From Typhlomys cinereus (taxonomy: Eukaryota > Chordata > Mammalia > Rodentia > Platacanthomyidae): a DNA stretch of 64,000 nt. A program made the position numbers and the translations under genes. The notes beneath the pieces were generated by a model. That model did not search any database, was not told where the DNA came from, and was given only the letters and a program-made list of their open reading frames with translations. Positions 25,360-37,035 of this stretch are shown one piece after another. Every line of letters starts with the position of its first letter. Within the stretch, counting starts at the first letter, position 1. The stretch is from the NCBI GenBank assembly GCA_023101885.1, contig JALPQD010000214.1:930001-994000 (forward strand), in the 5' to 3' direction.

Positions 25360-26942
25360 TATTTTATACTCAGAATTATCTCTAGTAGGAACTCAAGAAT
25401 TTCTATCTCTGTGAAACTTGACTTCATTTGAAACAGAGTTCTATGAAGTATTCCAAAGAAGAGTCCCTATTACCTTTAAAATAACCTAAGAATTTTTAGC
25501 TAGATTTTTTTCATAGTTTTCCTGTGTCTCTCTAACACTTTATTCAAGTTCCACTTAAATGTTTTACTTAAAATGTTCAGCTCATGCAAAGAATAAAACA
25601 AGGTAATTGAAAAAAAAAGATTTTGTATAGTTACACATTTTAATTTAAAAAGAGTCAATGAGTTTCTATGAGGGGAAATACCATTTTTCTTACACACGTG
25701 ATATAGTCCATACTTTGAGGAAGAACAGAGAGAGGATGGAGGAGGAGGAAACTAAGGATGGATGACACAGGGAATTGTTTGGAATTAGAGAATGATAGCA
25801 GGTACTATGGACAGAATTCAACTTCCTCTTCTGCCCTTTCTTCAGTGTTGGAGCTCCCTCAGTATTTAATTCAGAGTTTGTTCCACCTTTAATAATTCCC
25901 ATTGCTTTAGAATCACCTTTGGTGAATTTAGGCTTATTCAAGCATTCATCATGGGCACCAAAATACTGTTGTGAATTAAACAGGTTCAATTTCAAGTGAC
26001 CAAGGATATTAATTAAAATTAATATGAGGAAAAACGGGCGGATGGTTAACTTCAGCTTCCATAATCAAACTAGTAAATTAGCTATGATCAGCCACTGTTT
26101 GTCAGATTTGTTGGAATATGAACAAATCAGCCAGTATATCTATCAGTATAGCATTGGTAAAATATAAACTGAATAAAACATGATATGGACTACATTTGAA
26201 TGATTAAATAAACCTTTTCATAAGAAACAAAGAAAAATGTACAAATGTCATAAAATTGCATAAAAAGAGACTGATTATAGTTTAAAAACTCATTGTTGCA
26301 TAATGTTTTCAAGATGAAAAGGACTGATTCTTTAAAAGAGATGGATACTTTTCTTTTAGAGCTCCCACAATCATTTTGTACTAGTTTTACATGCTCTGCA
26401 ATTATGGGGAAAAAATGGAAAGTGACAAGTCAAAGTGTGCTTGTTGCATTCCCATGTGTTATGCTCAAAAGGAGTAAGCAGCTGTGTGTTTTCTGACATG
26501 GAGGCCTCATCCTCTGAAACATGACCCAGAGGAATTATTATATCTCTAGCTATGCTACACAAACCCTAACAGTACAAATTTATAATTTGGTTTCATTTGT
26601 CATCCATTAAACCCACATGCAATGAAGACTACATTCTTACCCAGATCTCTATTAGGCTTTTGAGGGATTTCTCAGAGGACAGAAAATTCTAAATATGCTT
26701 TACTAGAAAGAATGTTGCATATCAAAGCCATTATATGGTTATGTTTTGTGTAAGGATAAAATAAGCTTAAAATCTGCATTAAACTTACCTTTTTTGTAGT
26801 CTTTTTTGTAGAATGCTGTCAACTAAGTTTACTGAGCTGAATAAATTCAAGAGTAAAGATAACTGTACTTAACTAAAATTTAGGTATTGCCTTCAAATGG
26901 TTGAATGGACTGAACAAATAAAAGTATTTTAGTCCAGTGGTA
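25360..26942. other. Unique AT-rich DNA
   Basis: No gene or repeat recognised. A minus-strand open frame at 25690-25995 (101 codons) has no recognisable domain. Confidence 0.5.
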
Positions 26943-26962
26943 TGAAAGCACATTTTTTTAAA

Positions 26963-27239
26963 ATTTTTTTTTATTTATTCAATTGTGCGTATGTGCGTAT
27001 GTATGTGTGCGCGCGCGTGTGAGTCTGTGTGTGTGTAGAACCACGGACGAATTCAGGAACCACCATGGACACCTCCACTTCCTCCACCCCGGGATTCACA
27101 GGCTCCGCCCTACCAGGACCAGAAACGCAGGCCGCCCCTGCTTCCGCCTGGCGTCTGTACGTGGGATCTGGGATCCGAACTCAGGACCTTCCATCTGCAA
27201 GGCAGAGAGGGTTAACCCCTGAGCCACCTCTCCAGCCCC
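26963..27239 (-). mobile_element. Young-subfamily SINE, antisense
   Basis: A full family structure on the minus strand. Target duplication beginning 'tgaaagcaca' at 26943 and 27240, with small differences in the following T run. Confidence 0.92.
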
Positions 27240-27259
27240 TGAAAGCACAATTTTTAATA

Positions 27260-28205
27260 TTATACATGCACAATTTTTTTAATATTGAATTATCTACTAA
27301 AAATGGATCTTAGGAAATAACTTACCTTTTGTCTAAAAAAGAATGATAAAATACTAGTTTTATTTTTTTCAGGTGAAAGAAAAAAGTATGATTTCTAAGA
27401 CACATGATGCAAAACACTGAAGAGTAATGGTCCTATAAGTTAAGAAAATTGATAGCTTCAAGTAGAGTGTGTAGGAAAAAATGAGATAAAAGAAGAAATA
27501 GTACAACAAGACCATGGGCCGAGAAAAATGGTATCATAAAATATAGAAAATAAGGATTACTAGATATTACAGAACAGTCATGAAGGAAGTGATTTGTGCC
27601 AAATTCTTGAGAACTAGAGAATTTCCATTGAGTGTTTGAAAGGGAATGAACCATGTCTATGACTGTTCATCAGCTTATCTAGCTGCACGTATATTGACAC
27701 CAATATAATGAATGGATGCATATTTGTATATCCAAATATATTTATTTGTCAAATTTTCAGACATGAAAATAACCCAAAAAGTAATCAACAAATTTTCACA
27801 AAACCAAGAGATTTGCCTGCAAAATTTCATAATGCATAAAGCATTGGTGACTTGGATAAACATTCAGTGGCATACACCATGCTTCCATAATAACAAGGGG
27901 TAAGAGGCATAGACTGAACTTTTCCAGAAAAAGGGATGATAACTGAACCTTATCCCAAAATAAAGCTCAAGCTTAATTATAGTAATTCAAGAACAGCAAG
28001 CAAATTCATGGCTAAAGGTATTGTCTGATATCCAATAAAGACAGCCAAGCATGCAAAGAAATACAAAATATGATTTGGAGAAGTGTCAAGGCAAACAAGA
28101 GCTGGCAGAGTTGACAGAATGAAAATGTAGGGCATTAACACAGTTATTAGTACCGGATTGTATTTCATAAGTCACGCTGAATATGGAACCTTCAATAAAT
28201 CCAAA
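27260..28205. other. Unique AT-rich DNA
   Basis: No gene or repeat seen. Confidence 0.5.
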
Positions 28206-28207
28206 CT

Positions 28208-28350
28208 AAAGCTTTTTAAGGTCATCTGGGTTTAGTGGCCCATGTTTATAACCCAGTAGGCAGAAGGATTCAGGGTTTAAAGTTATCCTTGGTTCATAGA
28301 AATTTGAAGCCAATTTGGGGGACATGAGAACCTTTATCAAAACAAGAATA
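28208..28350 (+). mobile_element. Degenerate B1-like SINE
   Basis: 'agtggcccatgtttataaccc' then 'aggcagaaggattcag', and 'acatgagaacctttatcaaaac' at the end, follow the order of the 7SL-derived B1/Alu monomer ('...ggcgcatgcctttaatccc... ...acatgagaccctgtctcaaaa'). Confidence 0.6.
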
Positions 28351-29030
28351 TAAACAAAATATTTTAGACATCATTAGTGGATGCATGAGTCAATAAAATA
28401 TCATGTTCAATGTATAATTCAAGCATGTAAAGATTTAAAAAAATGGTAAGACATTTAAAATCTTAACATAATAAAGTACAAATCCAGAGCAAAGAAGGAA
28501 ATGCTGTTTTTAGTGATACTGTGAATGACCTTAGAAGATGTCATGCAAGTGAAATAATCCAGGAACAAAAGAAAGGTTCTTCCATATGGAATTAATAGGA
28601 ATAAACTGATGAATTTTCAGAAATACAGAGCAGAATGAAGCTCAGAAGAACCAGGAGAGATAAGTTGATATTGTTCAAAAAGTCCAAACTTATACATAAG
28701 TTTAGGAAACAAACCCAACATGTATCATGATGGTTGTAATTAATCATCTACTATTCATTTTTCATCAAAGGACATGCATATTTCTGTCAAAACAATTAAA
28801 ATAGCTACATGAGGTAATTAATATAATGGATGGATTATGACATATATTACAATATCTGCATGTATAATGTATTGCAGCCAACATGTGAATATACACATTG
28901 TTATTTGTCAGTCCTATGTCAATTATCTAGCAACATGGTCAAGAGGAAAACATATTTAAATAAGCCACTGAAGCTCATTATTATTGAGAAATTTTGGGCA
29001 CTAAAGACTTTTATTTTAAAAAGTTCAAAA
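28351..29030. other. Unique AT-rich DNA
   Basis: No gene or repeat seen. Confidence 0.5.
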
Positions 29031-29032
29031 AG

Positions 29033-29288
29033 GGGCCTGGAAGCTAGTTTGGTGGATAATGTATTAGTCATGTAAGCATGAGACCTGGAGTTTAGATACA
29101 AAACTATGTGGATCTCTGGAGACCTATGGCTAGTCAAAATAGTTTAATAGGTGAACTCAGGTTAAATAAAGACCTTGTGTTAATAAATAAGATGAAAGGT
29201 GACAAAAAAGATACTCATGTCAACTTCTATTTTCCACATACCCACATATGAGCAAATTCACCACTACACGTGTACACACAATAGTCCG
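29033..29288 (+). mobile_element. Degenerate B4-like SINE
   Basis: 'gagacctggagtttagatac' (tRNA-type B-box region), then 'aagaccttgtgttaataaataag' and a final 'actcatgtcaacttc...cacac' segment. This is the order of a rodent B4 element. Confidence 0.5.
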
Positions 29289-29289
29289 A

Positions 29290-30909
29290 AAACTTAAGCT
29301 TCTATGTCCACAAATAAAAATTGAAAGATAAACAAAATGATAAGAAATAAAATGATAAGCTCAAATTGCAAATCAGTGAGATTAAAAATCACAGAGAACC
29401 AATACAGAACCATTTGAAAGACAAGTGGAATTCATTGTTCAAACAGTATCTCCTGTTTTTGTAGTACATAGGTTGAAATTTCCTTTTTCTAAGTTACTTA
29501 AATGAGTTTGTCAGATTACCAGATGCACTGGATATAGGCCCCTGCAAAACTCATCTTTATGTCTATGCACTGACATCTAAAATTAGAAATTATACTAAAA
29601 TTGAAGTTCTTTCCTCTACCTCCTAAAATGCTTGAAGTATCTAGGAATAAATTTGACACAGGTGTTCAAGATGTGAATCTAATAAATACAGATGGAATTT
29701 TTTAAGTTAAATTAAAAAATATGTGTAATTGGAGGGTTAGATCCTGTTCTCAGGCAGAATGCTCAATATCACTGTGATAACATTTTAACAACTGGATCTG
29801 TAGCTTTACTACAATACAAATCAATACTTCAGCAAACCAGACAGAGAAAAGTGTAAAGCTGACTAGAAATCAGAAGTAACTCAAAGCTCCTATAATAGTC
29901 ATGAAAAAAATTTGCAATAAAACAAAATTGGAGGAATAATTCTTGCTTTCAGGACTATTTTTTTAATGTCACATATCAGAGTTTGGTGTTAGTGTCAAGA
30001 CAGACAAACTAATCAATTGAAGGGAAAAGCAAATTGAATTCTACTTGTTAAAATGACTTTTGCTCTTTTGTTGGAAACTCAGTGGATAAAGATGGCTTTC
30101 TAGACAAGCAGTGCTAAAGTGACTCAATATCTATAAGCTAAAAATCCTGTCTGTTGAATATTTAAAAAATTATATGAATTAACCCAAGTGGAACATGGAT
30201 ATATATGTAATTCTATAACGTTAAAACATTTCAAAACATAGACAAAAATTGCCTTAGAGAAAAATTTCTTGGAATGATTAAAAAGACATATGGAGGTGAA
30301 ATATAATGAAACTGCTAACCCTGTATGTTTCCTGAAGAGATACAGAAAACACAAAAAATTCACCATGCTTGAAAGCATAAAAATATCATGGATAAAAGAT
30401 CCAAGGCTCAAGAGGAATGAAAACTTGTGTACAACTGGACTACCTGAGTTTGAGCCCTAGAATTCACACAGTTGAAGGAAGGAAATCATGTACAAATGTG
30501 TTCTTTGAGTACTTCTCTCTCTCCTTATTTCTCTCTCTCTTCTCAAATGAATAACTAAAATATTAAAATATAAAGTACCTGTGCATAAGAGTAATAAAAC
30601 ATGAATGTTTCTACAGATTACATTTATAATATTCAAAACTTAGGTATTGCTAAAATGTCCATCGCCTGATGCATGATTTGAATGATTTTTCAGGATGGTA
30701 ATAACTTGAACATAAATGTTGCTAAAATCTATATCAACATTTTCACAATTTATTTATTTTCTGTTATAGAAATGTTTGTCTACCTTTATCATTCATCAGA
30801 GAACACATTTATTTTTACCAACACTATATTCTGAAATGTTTAGATATCATCTCATAAACCTCCAAATGTTCCCAACATATGAAATATCACTGAGTAAATC
30901 TATATATTT

Positions 30910-30940
<31 letters not shown>

Positions 30941-31325
30941 GCTAGAGTTAAATTTTTTAAAACAAATTATTTTCAAGAAAAGACATATTATTAATAAACA
31001 ATATACATATATATAGTACAAGGAAAGTTACATAGTTGTGAAAATAAATTTTCTTAAAGTTTATTTAATAGCTTCATGCTATTATTGTATTCTCTACTAA
31101 GTAGATAAGATAGGAATAACAGTACTTATCTGACTTAATTAATTTTATGGGAAGAGAAGAAAGTTGTTTAAGAAGGAATTGGAATGCATATCTTTATTTC
31201 AAGTATGTTTCATCATAAATCTAGGCTTAAACAGCTATATTACTTACCATCTTCCTTACAATGTACATGTTGTTGAGATTTTATTTTTAAATTCATTATC
31301 TTGCAAAAGTATTCTTTAAGAACAT
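29290..31325. other. Unique AT-rich DNA with a B3-like scrap and a TA repeat
   Basis: A possible B3-like SINE (plus strand) lies at about 30400-30560, with 'ctgagtttgagccctag' followed by a (CT)n run. A (TA)n run is at 30913-30940. No gene seen. Confidence 0.45.
30913..30940. repeat. (TA)n microsatellite
   Basis: About 14 uninterrupted TA units. Confidence 0.95.
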
Positions 31326-31838
31326 GACTCAATGCCAATGGTCTTGAGTCATCCACATAGCACACCCCTGATAAACCTTAAAAATTTCACTCACCCTCAA
31401 TGGTAACTCGTCTATTCCTAGTTACTAAATCCACCCTATCTTACTGTAGGTTCTCTGATACTTAAGCCTAATCTCACTCACAATGCCTGATTCCAAATCT
31501 GAAACTTCTTAAATAAAATCAGATTGCAAACTCTTTTACCTCCAAATAGTGTTAGACTTGCACACCCCTAAGCAACAATAGCCAATTGAAATCCAGGGAG
31601 GCTTTTTCAGCAACCTCCAAAGTCATAAAACCCCATCTTACTCAGGAGAGCCAGATACACACAACAAAGAAAGCAAATAATGATCTAACACAAGATACTC
31701 AAGTCATATTGCAAAACTCCAAAATACAACAAATATCAGAAAAATATATATCCTAGAAAGATCAAGCACCTAAAAATATATTCCCACCATAATAACCTAT
31801 TGGATACCTGTGAAGAAAACAATGCTCAACATGATGTA

Positions 31839-32017
31839 TTTCAAGGAAATATCATTGATATGACCAATGAAATGTGAGCGAGAGTCTCATGTAGCTTATT
31901 GTTATTTTCCTACTCATACAAGTTTATATGTTTATTCACCTGCTCTTTGAGTTTTTCATATTCCTTTTGTAGTTCTGCTCACATTTCATTGGTCATATCA
32001 ATGATATTTCCTTGAAA
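31839..32017. repeat. 41-bp perfect inverted repeat within L1 ORF1 sequence
   Basis: The arms 31839-31879 and 31977-32017 are exact reverse complements over all 41 bases and are separated by 97 bases. The right arm plus spacer is ORF1 coiled-coil coding sequence in antisense. Confidence 0.97.
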
Positions 32018-32671
32018 AAAATGTTGGGAAGCAAATGGTTTGTAACTTTGTAAGTACTTAAAACATGGTGTATCTTTTGCTTATGAATATTCTGTACTAT
32101 AACCATTGTTTCTGTAGTTTAATTAAAATGTTTTCTTGGTGTCAAAGAAAAAAAGAGTAAAAGAGGAAACAAAATAAGAAAAGAACAGGTGAAAAAATTC
32201 CAAACCAAAAATAAATTGGGAATCAAAACCAAGTTGACCGCAAAAGAATGTTCAGGAGAAAAAATCACCAACAGAACTGATGAAGAAGGTAGATTATCAG
32301 ATTTGGAAGACAAGCTGGCAGATCAGGATCATTCCATTAAAGAAGCTAAAAATAATACATGAAAGGAAATACTCAAGAGCTATACAATTCATAAAATTCC
32401 AGAGCAAGAAACCTAAGAAAACAGTCTAGCACATATTTTTTAGACAATCATAAATGACAATTTTCCATAACTAAGGAACCCATCCAAGTACAACATAGAT
32501 ATCTCAAACCAATCAGATAAAACCTAAATAGAAACACCCTATAATAAATAATAATCAAAACATTCCAGATACAGGATAAAGAGAATGACCTTAGACCATC
32601 AAGAGTCAAAAAAACGAAGTCATATTTAAAGGTAAACTTATCAGAATAGTAGGTGATTTTTCAATGGAAAT

Positions 32672-33465
32672 TGCCGCAGGCCAGAGCCATAGCCTCGAAA
32701 CCAGGGCGTCCTCCGACCAGGTGAGGCAAAGATTCGGCTGAATGGAGAACAGAACACACAACTCTCTAGGCTGAGTAAATCTGGACCCAGTTTATTGAAA
32801 CTTTGTGACAGCCTTTATCCAGAATATTTGGGGGTAAAGAATGTTGCACCTACAAACAGACACATTCTTCAGTCAACAGAAATCACCTTCAGAGTGGACA
32901 TTTTTTCAAGACCCTAACCCATTGCTTGAGGGTAAAGGCACTTAACAGAAACATTCCCCCAGTATTTCCAAACACAGCTAATCTATAATGCTCACCAAAT
33001 AGCCATGGGGCTGAGCCCACATAGTTGTCATTGTTTTAACAGAGACTACGTTTTCAAATACACAGAAGAGGATTGAGCTCCTTTTGATTTCAATAAGGAA
33101 CATGTTTTTCATTACAATTAACTATATGTGGATGGGGGGGAGGTACTGGGAGATAGGTAGGGGGGAAAGGACGTGAAAAAGAGGGGAGGGAGCCAGGGGG
33201 TCCAGGGAGGGGTAGAGAGAGGGAGGGGACCAGTGTATCTATTGTGTATGAGTGGAAATAAATAAAATAAATTAATTAATTAAAAAAAAAACAATTAACT
33301 GTACGTGAGCCAAACATCCCATAAGTCCCAGCATGAGCTTTTGGACAGAGACAAAACTTAAATTACCTACGAAGGAATCCTAGCACCTGCCCATGGGCGT
33401 TACTATGGCATTTCCCAGGGAGCAGTCTTTAAGCCTAAACTGGGCAGAAACACCAAGGCCTGACA
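32672..33465 (-). mobile_element. Solo LTR of an ERV2/ERV1-type retrovirus, antisense
   Basis: Starts TGTCAGGCC and ends CGGCA on the minus strand. It carries AATAAA (plus 32791-32796) followed by a U5-like segment. Without the inserted L1 tail it is about 617 bases. No gag-pol-env sequence flanks it, so it is solo. No 4-6 bp target duplication is visible ('gaaat' against 'attcc'), and L1 sequence on its two sides is not contiguous. The LTR class is a guess from its ends. Confidence 0.7.
33131..33290 (+). mobile_element. Very short 5'-truncated L1 tail inside the LTR
   Basis: The G-rich 3' UTR end of the local L1 family plus A tail. Flanked by a 17-bp duplication with two differences ('acaattaactatatgtg' at 33114-33130, 'acaattaactgtacgtg' at 33291-33307). 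It is therefore younger than the LTR. Confidence 0.92.
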
Positions 33466-33479
33466 ATTCCCATTATACT

Positions 33480-35215
33480 TCAAAAATTTATACTCCACAA
33501 AATTTAACAGTCACAAAGAACAGAGCAAATTTCTAAGCATATAGAGCATATCAAACTTGATTCACAATGAATTGACTTATTTAAACAGTCCTATTATAAG
33601 TGATGAAGTTAAAGCAGTAAATACCAATCTTCCAATCCAAAAGCCCAGAACAGATGGATAAGCACAGAATTCTACCAGACATTAAAAAACAATTGAACAC
33701 CATTCCCTAAATTATTCAACAAAATAGAAAAGTAAGGAACACTTTCAAACTCTTTCTATGAAGTCAATATTATACTGATCCACAAACAGAATAAAAATAC
33801 AGCAGAAAAAGAAAATTATATGCCAATCTCATTGATAAACAGAGATGCAAAGATCCTCAAAATTTTTAGCTACCTGAACTAAAAAGAAAATCAGAAAGAT
33901 CATCCACTATAACCAGGTTAGATTTATTCAATATATATAAATCAATAAATATAATTCATCATCTAAAAGAAGTCAAAACTCTCATGATTTTCTCAATAGA
34001 CACAGCAAAAGCTTTTGAAAATTGTGCATCCCTTTATGATAAAGCTCTAAAGTAAATGGGGATAAATAAAGCAAGTATTAACATTATAAAAGTCATTTAA
34101 AACAAGATGGTAGCAAAGATCATTTTAAATTGTGAAAATCTTGAAACATTATTACTTTGATCAGGAACTAGACAAGGTTCTTCTTTCTCTCCACTTCTAT
34201 TTCATCTTGTACTTGAAGTCTTAGCTAGAGCCATAGGAAAAGGGAAAAAGATAAAATGGAAACAAACAGAAAAAGAAGTCAATGTTTCCCTGTTCTCAGA
34301 TAACATGTTTCTGTACCTGAGGGATATCAAAGGTTTCACCAGAAAACTCCTAGTAGCAGACTACAAAGTTAATGTTCAAAAACCCATGGTTTTCCTATAA
34401 AGGAAGTTTGAAAAAAGTGAGAGAGACTTGAGAGAAACAATTCCATTTACCATAGTTTCCCTCAAAATGAAACACCTGGGAATGGTTCTAACTAAGGTCA
34501 TGACCTATACATTGGAATCTCTTTAAAACACTAAGGAAGAGGTAATGGAAGAGATCAGGAGGCAGAAAAACCTTATATACTTCTTGATTAGAAGAATTAA
34601 CATTGTTAAATTACCATCTTACCAAAAGAAATTCATAGATTCAAAGAACTGCCAATCAATATCCCCACCCATTGTTTCATAGAAATTGGTAAAACAATCT
34701 TAAAATCCATATGGAAGCACAAATGACCCTGAACAACAAAAACAATCCTGAGTAATAAAAACTCTGCAGAAAGTTATCACCATACCAGACCTTAATCTCT
34801 ACTAGAAATCTATAATAATAAAAGCAGCATAGTACTAGCTTCAAAGGATTAGAATTAACAGAAATCAAAGGGTTAGAATTGACAATCCAAATGAAATTTC
34901 ATATACCTACAAACAACTGATTTTTTGATATTTGTCCCCCCCCAAATTTGGAAAAAGGACAGTATGTTCAACAAATGGCATTAGCAAAAATGGATCTACA
35001 TGCAAAAGAATGAAATTAGACCCTTATTTATCACCTTGTATGAAAATCAACTCCAAATGAACTAAAGACCTCAATGTTAAACCAGAGACTATGAAACTCC
35101 TAGAAAAAAGATTCCAGAGTTCACAAATAACTTAAAAAAAAAAAAAACACCAAGGAGACAAATAGCCCAATTAGAAAATGGGCCTTGGAACTTTAAAATA
35201 AACTTTTCTAAGGAA
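33480..35215 (+). pseudogene. L1 ORF2 reverse transcriptase remnant (old copy)
   Basis: Homologous over its length to the reverse transcriptase parts of the other two L1 copies, but split by frequent stops and indels. Motif C at 34293-34304 reads F-S-D-N, so the second catalytic Asp is Asn. At 34158-34160 the conserved Arg codon of the RSGTRQ motif is TGA. Confidence 0.85.
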
Positions 35216-36239
35216 GAAATTGAAATGCCTAACAAATACCTTAAAAAATGCTCCATTTCCCTACCCATCAGGGAAATGCAAATCAAAACTACGCTGAGAT
35301 ATCATCTCATCCCATTCAGGATGGTGAAAATCCACAATGTAAACAACACCAAATACCGGAGGAGTGGATGTGGAGAGAAGGGAACACTTCTCATACATTG
35401 TTGGTGGGAATGCAGGATTATACAACCACTCTGGAGATCATTATAGCAATTTCTAAAAAAGTTAAGGTTGAAATGCCGTATGATCCTGCTATACCACTAC
35501 TGGAAATAATTTCCCCAAATGCTGCAATTCACTACAGTGATATTAGTACAACCATATTCACTGGAGCACCATTCACAATAGCACAGTTTGGAATTAACAC
35601 AAATGCCCAATAGTTGACAAATGGATAATGAAAATTACCCATTTATACAATGGAGTTCCATTTGTACAGTGGAATATTGCTCAGAAATCAAAAAGGATGA
35701 ATTAATGAAATATGTTGGTAAATGGGTAGAATTAGAAGAAATTATGTTGAATGAAGTATCCCAGACACAGAAAATTAGACATGGTATGTACCATAGGGAT
35801 ATGTTGGCAAGAATACAGGGAGAAGGGAACCCATGTGCGCTGCTCATGGGAATGTACTCTTATGCAACCCCTATAGAAGTTCTTAAAAAGTCAAAAATTG
35901 AAATATCATACAACCAGGTATATTATTACTGGGAATAATCCCAAAGAAAACTATGTCCTTCTACAGAGCTACATGTACAGCCATGTTCATTGCAGTTCAA
36001 TTCACAATAGCAAATAAATGGAATCAGCCTAGATGCCCAACAATAGACAAATGGAAATGAAAATGTGGCACATATACACAATGGATTACTATTCAATTGT
36101 CTAGAAAAATAAATTAATGAAATTTGCTGATAAATGTATGGAGCTGAAAGAAATTATACAGAGTAAAGTATCCCAGACATGGAAAAACACTCCCCCATGT
36201 TCTTCCTTATGAATGAATTCTAGAATTAAACCTTCAGAA

Positions 36240-37030
36240 TGGTGCATGTCTACCACCTGCCCCTATGAATCCCATTACCTATAATAATTACTCCTAAACT
36301 ATTTCTTTTTTTTCCATGGGGGAATACTGATGCATCAGCAATTGTATAGATCTGGTGGGGGTAGGTCTCATTGCAGTGAGCTCTTGGATGTGCAGTTGTG
36401 TCTGGAGTAATCTGGTGAGCAGTGTACCTCTCCATCTTTAGCTCTTACAGTCTTACTGCCCCCTCATGCACAAGGTTTCATCCTTATGATGGGAAGAGAT
36501 TTGGATGGCCAAATTGGGACTGAACACTTTAGGTTTGCTGATACTCTGTACTCAGGTCAGTTGTAGTTTTCTACTTCCCTATTCTTCTATTGGCATAGGC
36601 TGAATCTCAGTTGAGTGTTGAGATCTTTTCTTATCTAAGGATATAATGATAGGTATTTACATGGTGGTTTACTCTCAGACATTTATGGCTGATACTGAAA
36701 TCTGACCTATCTTCTTACTTTCCACTGTTCCTTGAAAAGGTTTTCAGTACTGGGCTTGTGCTCACTATCATTAAGGGAAAAGGGGTAGGGGAGGGTTAGA
36801 GACTATTTGACAGATAAATCTTTTTTCCCAAAAGCTATCCCTATTCCTTACTATGTCCTTCCTTCTTTTAAAACTCCCGTTCTTCCTTCCCCTTTAAAAC
36901 TTTTCTTTCTTAACTATCTATCTCCCTCTTTTGTCTCCACTCTTTTGGGATCTCCTCCTGTAACACTACCCAAATTCTGTTCCTTTACAATTTGTGGGTG
37001 TTTTAAGTTTCTAATTGATTGCAATTGTTA
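36240..37030 (-). mobile_element. Old L1 3' UTR fragment (Lx-like), antisense
   Basis: Homologous to 2905-3160 in its middle part, and around 36440-36500 to the 3' UTR of the L1 at 3981-8338 ('ctcttacagtcttactgccc' against 'ctcttacaatcttactgccc'). It directly follows the sense L1 ORF2 end, giving a tail-to-tail junction without a visible poly-A. Confidence 0.65.
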
Positions 37031-37035
37031 GGCAA

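Larger units (their letters stand above)
31326..36235 (+). mobile_element. Old rearranged L1 complex
   Basis: The order of recognisable pieces is: a 5' UTR-like A/C-rich stretch, ORF1 sense (about 31600-31879), a short antisense ORF1 piece (31880-32017), about 110 bases of unknown origin, ORF1 sense again (about 32140-32670), a solo LTR (32672-33465), and ORF2 sense from the reverse transcriptase N-terminus (about 33470). The ORF2 C-terminal region follows, apparently present twice (about 35374-35798 and 35799-36190). Compared with the L1 at 43.8 kb, about 1.47 kb (end of ORF1 plus the endonuclease) is absent at the LTR. Motif C reads FSDN (34293-34304). Many stops occur, so this is clearly dead. 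Confidence 0.85.

Noticed and set aside
25690..25995. Minus-strand 101-codon ORF
   Set aside because: No recognisable domain, no upstream promoter or splice context, and within the length range expected by chance.
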